Shown here: positions 54,852-64,000 of the stretch, one piece after another
Layout: each line of letters starts with the position of its first letter
Numbering within the stretch: the stretch's first letter is position 1
Assembly: GCA_947179485.1 (NCBI GenBank)
Contig: OX359246.1
Span: 59,251,632 to 59,315,631, forward strand
Direction: 5' to 3'
Length of the DNA: 64,000 nucleotides
Source of the DNA: Allacma fusca
Lineage: Eukaryota; Arthropoda; Collembola; Symphypleona; Sminthuridae
Translations under genes and position numbers: made by a program
Notes under the pieces: generated by a model
What the model saw: only the letters and a program-made list of their open reading frames with translations
Databases searched by the model: none
What the model was told of the DNA's origin: nothing

Positions 54852-56192
54852 TGTTAGGGGTCTGAGTTGAGTGGAAATAACGTACTATGAATTCCCTCAA
54901 GTTTACTTTTGGTTCCTCAAATGTTGAAGAGATTTTATTTAACTTTAGACAAATACAAAAATGGAACTTAATAATATCTTTGTTTGATTTTCTAAAATAT
55001 AAGTTAACACTAAGATTTAATTCTGATTAAAAATATTAATTCAAAGAAGCCCTTCTCTAAATCTAACTACAAAGTTAATAAAGTTATAAAAGTTCAAGTG
55101 TAATTCCTATTACAAGTTATCAAAGGGTTGCCCAAAAGGTTTCCCAAAATTCCTATCAAAATCCTAAATGCTTTCTCAAAATTTCTCGAAATACAATCCA
55201 CCAGCCTGAAGAGCTGTGGTAAAATCCTTCCTCTTCTGAGAGTAAAGGCTATCTTTCAGAAAAACTACTCGATTCTGAGAGCAAGAGTATTTTTGATAAA
55301 ATGGGAGTAAAAAGGGAGAGAACCGAAACCCGAGTGCTATACGAAGAGGGAGAGAGTCCAAGAGGACAGCGTTTCGGATCGGCGTGTTCAGATCGACTGT
55401 GAATCTGTAAGATTTTCCTGGGGTATTTATACTCGGCCGCAACCGTACTCTCAAAATCCGAAGTCAATTGAATAGATTTTTATGACCGGACCATCTGGCC
55501 GAAACCAAGTTCCAACCCCGCCAGCCTGGCGCCGGTTCGAGATTGCTTTGCATTTAAACACATGGCAATACATACATAAGCAATATCAGTTTCAATTACT
55601 TTCTTAATCTTAGGTCTTATCGTAACTTACATTTATTGCGATCGTAAAGATCGAACCCATTGTCCGAGACAGATCCCAGTACTTAGGAAGGAGTTTTTAT
55701 AACCCTCACCCTCGTAAAATCTTATGAGCTCCGGAACAAAATTACTTTGTCTCCCTTATTTACAAAACAACTTCCTCCTAACCCTAAGGTTATAAGACCG
55801 TAACTATGGTTACACTTATGTACTAACATGCTTTGAAATCAAAAGTTGTTCTCCCTGGGAAAATGTCTTACACTCTAAAATACAATGGTCTCAAGCTTAT
55901 TACGCACTAATAACTTGTATATATATAAACGTCCTACGCATGGAGAGATTTCCCTCCTCTTCTCATCCGCTCGGACTGAGAGGAGCCAAAGGGTAATCTC
56001 TACACACACAGAGAAGAACTTTTCCAACTCTGGACATTTTTATTAAAGCCAACGGTCAGCAAGTTTATTTGCGTACATGTACTCATTCCTACGTTCATTC
56101 TAACATCCTATTCTCATTACTACCATTACATAAAATCTTACGTTATTATGTACGTATCAAATACTTATTTCTACGCTAAAAAGAGCGTATCA
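54852..56192 (-). repeat. Gypsy-3 5' LTR
   Basis: 1,341 bp. Inside it on the minus strand AATT is followed by TGGTGGAGGTGCGGGG, the primer-site position. Confidence 0.94.
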
Positions 56193-56196
56193 AAGA

Positions 56197-57379
56197 CAAG
56201 ATGGTGATAAGCCACAGCAAATTAAAATAATACAACAAATATATGCTCACACAAAGTTCAATATGCAGTGAGATTGATTTTGACTTGCTACAACGTGCTT
56301 TAAGAACCCGGTACTTTACAAGTTTTACATATTTTAAAATTAACCACCGTCGGATCAAGTACCAATGGTAGCGGAAATAGAGCGTCCTATGAGCATCGCT
56401 TATTTATACCAATTTTGAAAAGGCGAAATATATTATATGCCAATTCTGCTATAATGGCATAAAAAATTATTTTATGCCCATGTGAATAAATGCCCTACAT
56501 TCCTGCCAAATTTGCTATTTACGTAGATAAGGCATTGCTTGGCACGGCTACGCAAAATCGGTACCCGTATTCGGACCCCATATTGCTGTATCTGGTGTCT
56601 TTAACCGTACTGATACCCGAGTAACCGAGTACACATTTTTCGTGCCAGTACCCATATTTTTAAGGCTTGAATTTGGCTCATTTTACTTTTAAACAATAAA
56701 ACGTGTGTACGTTATCGGTTTACATGGAAAATTTCTTCTTCCCTATCCACCGATTATACAGGATATTTGAATGAAAGCCAAAAATGCAAAGGGTTGTTAA
56801 AGTGTTTACAAGTGGTAGCACATGTCCCTCATCAGTCCATAGAAGGAGAGTGATAAAAAATATTACGTTTCCCAATTATCCTGCAAACATTTGTTAGGGC
56901 ATTATAAAAGAATAATATTAACATTTAATTTTGTACTGCAATTTTGAAAATAAAATATCTCATGCTGTAGTTTTAGCAAGCTACTAAGCAGGTCCCTTGG
57001 TTAACAATAGTGAAAATGAGGTGATAAGATGAATGATGAAATCAAAACCTTTTTCAATTTTGCTTATATCAAAACAACCCTGTAAAGAAAAACAGCAAAG
57101 CCGCAAGCAAAAGGTCTGTGCAAAAGGGAATTTTATCAGTATTTCAGATACTTAACTAAGCACATTTTATATAGCTGGTTTCATGGGTTTCTATAGTCAG
57201 CAATTTGGGATTCTACGTTTCCTTATTACACTTTATGAATAGTCCTTATTTTATTATTTTATATTCATATGTAGTTATTAATACCGCAATGCACTAATGA
57301 TTTGTTAAAAGAGCACATGTTTCTCAAATGCAAAAATATTATAACATCACTTGTTTCAACTTTCAATGCCATTTTGATA
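56197..57379. other. Intergenic, no gene seen
   Basis: AT-rich. At about 56,535-56,655 the motif GGTACCCGTATTCGG is reiterated between GGCACGG and CGTGCCAG, possibly another decayed hAT-like element, but no target duplication was found. Confidence 0.45.
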
Positions 57380-57963
57380 GATTAGAAAAAAGCTTTCAAC
57401 TCAGTGACCGGACTTATTTGACTTGAGAAAATCAAAAGAATTTCAAATGCAATCCGAAGTTGTTGAAAGTGCTTTCTGACTATCTATATAAACACATATT
57501 TAGAATTTATGTTAACAGTACACTATCATCAGAGTACAGTGACTTGAATGGAGTCCCTCAGGGGTCTATCATAGGCCCGTTTTTGGTTATTATTTTCATC
57601 AGAGACATTTGCAGCCTACTATCTATTGACTATATTGCATATTCAGATGACCTTGTTTTATGTATTTCAGATATATGTGTTTTCGCGAAAACTCAACTAT
57701 GGCTTGATTGGCTCCAAATGTGGATGCAGAGCAGCTCTCTAATTATTAGTACGTAAAAACTAAATATTTAGTTTTTAATAAATCAGTAAAATCTGCGTCC
57801 ACTAACTGTAATCTTATTATAAAACGATCCAATATAGACTGATCTTTCAAATCCTTAGAAATTAATCATTGATGATAAGTTAAGCTTTTCAAGGAATATT
57901 TTAACTGTAATGCACTTAAAAAGGTAACCAAGTAAATGTGTTCCATTACTAACGTACGTAGTA

Positions 57964-59102
57964 GAGCATCACCCCCTGTGATATTTTAGGCCCGTACCCG
58001 CCCGCCGCCCGTAAATGTTTACACGTGCTCGCCCGGCCCAAAATTAAAGTAGCTATAGACCCAGAACAATTTTCTTATTCAATTTTTATTTTCGCATTTG
58101 TTTGAATGATACTGGTAAGAGTTGGGGTTGCTTCCACTGCAGAATTCTTACAATTATGTTTGGCCAGAGTTGATGTCTCTCCTTGTCGCGATTGCCTGCT
58201 AAAATATCCCTGCACTCATTGCACTTCACATAATTTATAGACACCTATGTTCAACTAGTATCTGTTTAAATGTTTTTCAAACTTGCAATCTTCCGACTAT
58301 CTCCTGTAATTTAATTCGTTGACATTGAATGTCAAGGCTATGTTTTAAGGCTAAAATTGCAAACGTTTGAAAATTGTTCCATGTATTCAAGTTATGTACT
58401 TTTACAACCCCTGATCCAGCATGCACCTAGTGTTTCTGTTCGGTATCGGGAAATCCCGAGGTTCCGGTTCGGTTTCGGTTCCGGTACGGTTTCGGGTCAA
58501 CGTTTTAAAGAACCGTTACATTTCGGTCCGGTTTCGGGTCATCGGTTTATGAACCATCAAATTTCGGTCCGGTTTCGGGTACAAAAATCAAAACCGAAAG
58601 TTTTCGGGAATGGTTTGTTAAAGCTGCCGTTTTGGATGAAAATGCGAAACTTGCATTTGGCCAGCATTTGTCAACTATCATTTGAAAAGGCGATACAATT
58701 TTGGCTTCCATAAAAATGAATCATATACATTTTCTGTCTATTCGGAAAGGAACCGGAACCGGTTCGGGAACCGCTTTTATTTTCCGGATCGGTTCCGAGG
58801 AGCCAAAAATGTCCCGGACTCGAAAATATCGGTTCCGGTTTTGGGAACAGAATTGGGATTTTTTTCGGTTCGGGAAAACGAGTCGGGTCGAGTCCATGTT
58901 TTGGTACCGTTCAGAAACACTACATGCACCACACATGAATTTTTTCACGGGCTTTTACGGGCTTTCAGTGATTTTCAACCTCATTGAAAAAACCGTACCC
59001 GCCCGTAACCCGTAAAGGGTAATAAAGTTTACTCGTACCCGCCCGTAGCCCGGGCGGGCCCACAATTTTAGCCCGCAAATTTTAACCGCCCGAGATGCTC
59101 TA
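57964..59102. mobile_element. hAT-like element with CCGTACCCGCCCG reiterations
   Basis: 1,139 bp including a nested 495-bp element; about 640 bp without it. Ends TAGAGCATCACC and CGAGATGCTCTA. The 8-bp duplication GTACGTAG lies at 57,956-57,963 and 59,103-59,110. GCCCGTACCCG and GGGCGGGC reiterate near both ends. Inserted in the LINE remnant. Confidence 0.88.
58428..58922. mobile_element. hAT-like element with GGTTCGGTTCCGG reiterations, copy 2
   Basis: 495 bp, same ends as copy 1 (27,249-27,743). Its own 8-bp duplication, CATGCACC, lies at 58,420-58,427 and 58,923-58,930. Differs from copy 1 at scattered positions only. Nested in the CCGTACCCG element. Confidence 0.93.
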
Positions 59103-59714
59103 GTACGTAGATACATATTCTTGAATACTCAATGTATGCTTATTAATGTATTTGTCCTGTCCTATATCGACTATTGCCTCCTTGTTTGGTGTAGTACGTG
59201 CAAGTATGTTTAGGCTCACTTCAACCCAAAATAGATAATTCTGCCAACAGCGTACTCCAAAGGGAGACTAAAAGGGCGGCTCTCCCTTGATTTCATACAT
59301 AAAACTGTAATGTACTCACTATTCATGAGTGCATTGTCTTAACATTAAGTTGACATTTTCTCTAATACATTAAGAGCATACGTTAATTTATTTAAATAGT
59401 ATTCTTCTTAGCCAAGCTAAACCGAACGAGGGTGAGATCTGCAAAATTTATAACTCTACCACCCACTAACTAAACATTGCATTGTTACGTGATGTACAGT
59501 TAGATATCATTCTGTAATAATCTTCCCTACGCACTTAGGCTTCAGAAATGTCTGTTTAGCGTATTCCAGAAAGTTTCATTAAAACATCCTTGTAAACCGT
59601 GATTTAAATAACATATTCTGGACAATAATACTACTTAAAATTGTAAATTGACTCGGTACTCTATATAACTGTATTGTTTACTTTACGACTGCGCACGTTG
59701 TAGTACCTGGAATT

Positions 59715-60897
59715 CAGGGTTCTACAGTCTTTGGTTTGATCAGTCCGAGTCCTCCATCAGTCCCACGTCTCATTCTGTCAATCAGTCCCAGTCAGTTTTG
59801 TATCCCGGATCTATCAGTCCCTATCAGTCTCAGTCCTGCTAAAAGTCCTTGCCAAAAGTCTCAGTCAGTCCACAAATGTATATTAATGTATTTAAGACTG
59901 CCAGAGCTCGCATAACGTTGAAACCACATTGAAAACGTTCAATTTCGGCAACTATGTTCCTATACACCCAGAAAGAAAATCCCCACTAATTGAAATTAGT
60001 TTATAATTTTCCAACCTATCCATTGCAGTTAAATAGGTGTAGGTGTAGTAATTTGGAAAATTAACCGTTCGGTAAAAGAATTCAATATAGAGGTCATGAA
60101 AGGGACAAGTGATGGTGGTTATTTGGAAAAATGAAATGATAGAATTACTTATAATATAATAAACTTTCAAAAAAATAATTTGGCTCTCTGTGTAACAAAA
60201 CATTTTTCCAGTAAACATTTACAATATACTACAACTAATTGTAAGTTGAATACTTCAGGAACAGAATGGTCTGCGAATCATGATTACATCAGAAGGATAT
60301 AATTCAGTTTCACATATCGGAAAATGTTTGAACTAATATTTCATTTTTGAATATGTAATCAACTTTTGGCCTTATTAAAAGTCAGTCACATCAGTTCATT
60401 ACATACACTGATACTCCACTTATAGTTATAATTTTAACGTTGCCCAACTAATTGTAATTTATCATTACTTATTATGAATAATGCAGCAGAACGTGGGAAC
60501 TCTACTCAAGTGATTTGTACAATGTGGTGCGGGTGCGGGCCAACTAATAATATCTTTGTTAAACAATAACAACAGATGGAAGCCATAGTATAGCTGGAAA
60601 GAAGAGACCAATGATAAAAATTAATTTAATGAAACGTATCGGAAATACCCTGCCACTTTGATTTGTCCATGCGATTTTTAAAGCTCAGTTCAGTACTTGC
60701 ACTCTTGCACATGCTTGAGCTCTTTAGCAGGTCTCATATCAGTCCCAGTCAGTTTTGCCTATGAAATTCATCAGTCTCAGTCAGTCTCAGTCTTAAAAAA
60801 TAGGACTCTGTATCAGTCCCAGTCAGTCGCAGTCTTCAGTCAGTCCTATGATCTACCCACTCAGTCTTTCCCCTGAGTCCAAGACTGTAGAACCCTG
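59715..60897. mobile_element. hAT-like element with CAGTCAGTCCCAG reiterations
   Basis: About 1,183 bp, ends CAGGGTTCTACAGTCTT and AAGACTGTAGAACCCTG. The 8-bp duplication CCTGGAAT lies at 59,706-59,713 and 60,898-60,905, with one extra T at the left junction. CAGTCAGTC-type reiterations occupy 59,740-59,875 and 60,730-60,890. The 850-bp centre is AT-rich and may hold another insertion. Confidence 0.85.
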
Positions 60898-60905
60898 CCT
60901 GGAAT

Positions 60906-61687
60906 GATAACAAATACTTGTATTGATCTCTTTGACACTGAATTAAATAATAATAATAACTGCCAATATATGTGTATGCACATGATGATTATTATTTAAA
61001 ACCGCGTTTCTGTTGATAAGAAGAGACTTAAAAGTCTGTACATCGTACTAAATCTTAATATAAAATGTAGAAATCAAGTTTAAAAATGGGTAATACTGAA
61101 ATAAAATACATTTAAACACCATCAAGACTACGTGCATTGATTATATCAAATCCTATTCTAGTGTTTTAGTTCGCACTCTCTTTTTAAAACAACCTCTAAG
61201 AGTCCATATTTTACTCTTGACACTACGCTAATTGTTGGGCTAGTATGAAAGACTTGTTTGTATAGTGGGGAATGGTAATTTAAATTTATACAAATGGACA
61301 AATCAGAAGCTATTGATACAAAACATTAAAGATTAGGTCCTAAAATAATAATTCATAAATGTGACATGTGACACCTTGAACCCGTCTTGCAGAATTGTTC
61401 TCATTCATAACGTTCGGATGAAATGGCCGCTCTTTTACCAAAATATTCAAATGGCACATATGCAAGTTCATGCGACATCTACCGGCTCACGAAAAAGACA
61501 ATCAATTATTAACGACAAATCCGACTGCAGATAGCGAAGCTCTACTTCACATTATCTATCTCGTTTAATTTTTTTGAGTTCAGCTGGATGATACCTACTT
61601 ATGTAACAACAGTAGGCTTCTTGCTTTTGCCCTGATCCGCCCCTAAAACAATTTGAGTTGCTGGGTGTTCTTGGTTCGTCAACTATA
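60906..61687. other. Intergenic, nothing recognised
   Basis: AT-rich, no ORF or repeat pattern that I can support. Confidence 0.5.
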
Positions 61688-61695
61688 GTCCGAAC

Positions 61696-62537
61696 CAGGG
61701 CTGGAATATTCGAAAAATATGGATACGATTCTGATTAAGATTAATCCTAACGGATTCCAATCCCAATTCAAATGTATTGGTTTCAAAAAATGAAAATTCC
61801 AATCCAATTTATTCGAATATTTTCTATGAATTCCAATATAATTCAAATACTTTACTTATTAAATATTAATAAATGGAGGTACTAGAGTCCCAAAAAACAT
61901 TGTAACTTTGCAATTAAATTTAAACCAGAAAGTATCTAAATTCGGCAATTATAAATGAAAATATTGCAGACCATTTTATAAAGGCATTACTGCTTAATCT
62001 ACACATGTATCATAACCGTATAAAACTTGTTGATTCACTTGGTTTTTCAGGGATACTCCAGTAGTAAAAAAGTGAGCTGTATGCGTTTTCCCCTGACAAA
62101 ATTAAACCCCTTTTTATTAATTGAGAAAATTACTGACAAATGAATTCATTGCATACAGATTGCAGCAAATTTATTTCCAGAAAAAATATATTATAGTTGC
62201 TCAGCGTCATTTTGTGGAGACAAACGTAATCCTAAATTTTGTATTCCAATGAGTAGTTTAAAAAAGTTATGTAATGGCTGACTGAAAACTTCTTTTGTTG
62301 TTTGAATTTACGAAATAAACTTCAAAATGTCACGGATTTTTCGGATATCTAAGAATTAGATACAGTATTCAAATATATTTTGAATACTAATTCGAGCACA
62401 GATATTTCTTTTCGATTCAAAATAGATTTAAATTCTTGAAATAATATATTTACAAATACCAATTCCGATAAAAATACCAAAAAATAGGAATGAAATACCG
62501 ATTCCAATTCTAATTCCGATTCGAATGACCAGCCCTG
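61696..62537. mobile_element. hAT-like element with AATTCCAATCC reiterations
   Basis: 842 bp, ends CAGGGCTGGAATATTCGAA and TTCGAATGACCAGCCCTG. The 8-bp duplication GTCCGAAC lies at 61,688-61,695 and 62,538-62,545. ATTCCAATYC and its complement reiterate near both ends. No transposase. Confidence 0.9.
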
Positions 62538-62637
62538 GTCCGAACAGACAATCAGACACCCCCGCGATAGGGACTTTCAAATTCGCTTGGTCCCCAGAAA
62601 GCACCATTCCACCCTTCTGCTTCGAAGAACCTTAAAT

Positions 62638-62965
62638 GTTTTCAAACAAATGATTGAAAACTCGGTTAATTATAAAATGAGAAATTCAAATAGTTCCAAC
62701 GGTAAACAACTGCGATTGAAATATTATACATATAATATGCTATACATCGAGGATTGCTTTCGAATATTGTAGAAACAAACCGTTCATTTGTTTGTAAAAT
62801 TTATAATAAATTATTGGATCAAGGTAATGCTTACTTGAAAATTTGCTGACAGGATGTTTCTAATATTAATAAACATTGATGACTGGTGAGTTCATTTAAA
62901 TAAAACACAATGCACACACAATTAGTTGGGCTTAATTTCATGTTATACCTATTTACCACCCGAGT
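62638..62965. repeat. Dispersed repeat, longest copy
   Basis: Its first 190 bp match 45,547-45,735; its last 130 bp match 28,100-28,260 and about 33,590-33,700 (shared blocks GAGTTCATTT, ACACACAATTAGTTG, TTATACCTATT). This copy joins segments that are separate elsewhere, so it is probably nearest to the full element. Confidence 0.75.
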
Positions 62966-63190
62966 AGAAATTTAAAGCATTTTTAGGTCTAATTATGCTT
63001 TGCTGATGCTACTAAAATTTCACACATACCAACTTGCACATAAAAGCAGCTAAATTCAGTGGAAGGTTTATGCATTAACTTTATACATACAGTTTGGAAG
63101 CTAAAATGGATGTAAGAATAAGATTTTATGAAAAAGATTTTACACACCAACCTAAGCCACAAAAGGTTTATTTATTAAACATAGAAGTCT

Positions 63191-64000
63191 TTAGTCAACC
63201 TCTATACAGTTCGGTAACTTAAAGACATGAGTAACATGGTGATTATCATTAAGCATTACAACAAATTTTTCGCACCTTACGCTATTGACATCCAGGAATA
63301 CTGCGTTTGAACTAATATTTGTCACTTTCTTCACAAATTTAGAATTATTACTATTCATATTAATTTTATTACACTTCAGCAGAAAGCGTTGAGATCCATT
63401 TGAATTTGGAATCACTAAAATTCCTTTAAAAAGATACACACTATCGCTACACGCTATAATGCTGTCACAATATCGCCTTCTTCCTGGTTTAAATGTAGAA
63501 AACGCCAGTCCTTTAAAAATAAATTTCGAATGCAGTTTTACATTCCCAGCAATAAATATTCCCAAATCAGTAATTATTTTGGTCTCCGCATCATTTATAT
63601 AATAAATCTTTCCTTGTCCAAGTAACACAATCTCACCTTCGGCTCTATAATAGCGATAAAATTTTGACCCACTTTAAACGGAATAACAATAACTATTTAT
63701 AGCGTTACTAGTAAAATTTCGAATCGCGGATTGCAAGCAGTATTCTTTAGTCAAGTTGTTACAAAGTTCGACTCCTACTTTGTACGTGCCATTAATCATA
63801 CGCAAAATTTGCCCATTTCGATGTTCAAATTGAAATGTAGAGTAACACCACAGAGGCCCCCACTTTCTTACAACTTCAGGGGCATGTAAACTTATATGTA
63901 AATTAAATGTGTAAAACCTGTCACCGTAGAGACCTGACACACCCTCGGAAAATGAATTTAAAAAATTGCCGGCTTCATCCAACTCATTAGCTTGAACCAA
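63191..64000 (-). pseudogene. Unidentified protein gene, partial, one in-frame stop
   Basis: Minus strand, entering from beyond the right edge. About 108 codons run to a TAA (63,674-63,676). The same frame stays open for another 160 codons to the final TGA/TAA at 63,191. Two long open stretches in one frame with a single stop between them argue for a real coding sequence with one nonsense change. A very short intron around the stop (35 bp between a GT and an AG) is less likely. It has several cysteines (WCYSTF, ELCNNLTKEYC, RRYCDSIIAC), potential N-glycosylation sites (NGTY, NLTK) and beta-type alternation, so it may be extracellular. I do not recognise the family. Confidence 0.45.

Larger units (their letters stand above)
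46180..56192 (-). mobile_element. Gypsy-3, LTR element lacking reverse transcriptase
   Basis: 10,013 bp, LTRs 1,341 bp each (TGTTAGGGGT...GCGTATCA). The 4-bp duplication AAGA lies at 46,176-46,179 and 56,193-56,196. I noticed a single LTR difference (GAAGACC against GAAGCCC). Minus-strand order is gag, protease, scrap of RNase H, integrase, then several ORFs before the 3' LTR. RT and most of RNase H are absent, so it could only have moved with enzyme from a relative, or it lost RT after insertion. Confidence 0.92.
57380..59220 (+). pseudogene. LINE reverse-transcriptase remnant, split by a hAT-like element
   Basis: 57,460-57,756 keeps RT motifs of non-LTR elements: GVPQGSIIGPFLVIIFI and YSDDLVLC (the Y-x-DD site). 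Upstream to about 57,380 broken frames contain AFNSV-type residues. The homology is interrupted at 57,963 by a hAT-like element. It resumes after 59,110 with LSYIDYCLLVWC, the segment that follows the palm in jockey/I-type RTs. Stops and frameshifts are present, so this is an old, 5'- and 3'-truncated copy. Confidence 0.8.

Noticed and set aside
56535..56655. Possible hAT-like element with GGTACCCG motif
   Set aside because: GGCACGG and CGTGCCAG could be ends, but the flanks show no convincing duplication.

Overview
This window looks like nuclear DNA from an arthropod, and I lean towards a springtail (Collembola). Three things point that way: GT/AG introns in a multi-TM receptor-like gene family whose C-terminal style I associate with collembolan gustatory-receptor-like proteins, a high load of BEL/Pao and Ty3/gypsy LTR elements, and many hAT-type non-autonomous elements. 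The species is inference. I see no prokaryotic features, no rRNA and no tRNA.

Host genes are few. A tandem array of one membrane-receptor family occupies positions 1-33,200. Copy A (exons 2 and 3 in the window) is split in exon 3 by a 13.7-kb gypsy element. Copy B (28,897-32,004, three exons, 371 codons) looks intact. Copy C (32,837-33,168) is a frameshifted first-exon fragment, and a further decayed exon-1 scrap lies at about 28,430-28,560. A coding remnant of unknown family runs off the right edge on the minus strand (63,191-64,000).

Four LTR retrotransposons make up more than half of the window. (1) Gypsy-1, minus strand, 1,614-15,328: old, with several stops and frameshifts, itself hit by a hAT-like element, and carrying two accessory ORFs downstream of pol, one with a BTB/POZ-like domain. 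(2) A BEL/Pao element, plus strand, 17,042-23,522: young, one in-frame TGA. (3) Gypsy-2, plus strand, 34,879-44,568: 563-bp LTRs almost identical, gag and pol both open, with a textbook -1 frameshift signal. (4) Gypsy-3, minus strand, 46,180-56,192: 1,341-bp LTRs almost identical, but reverse transcriptase is deleted. Target-site duplications can be read directly for all four.

The spaces between hold at least eight hAT-like non-autonomous elements with 8-bp target duplications and matching inverted ends, belonging to seven or more families. All share one odd architecture: the interior is a degenerate reiteration of a short motif (for example ATCCG, TTCGGT, CGGGTTCGG, CTTGAA, CAGTC). Several are nested (LINE > element > element; element > BEL). 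A Harbinger-like foldback, a LINE reverse-transcriptase remnant and a dispersed repeat complete the picture. Gaps not listed show AT-rich DNA with no supportable gene.
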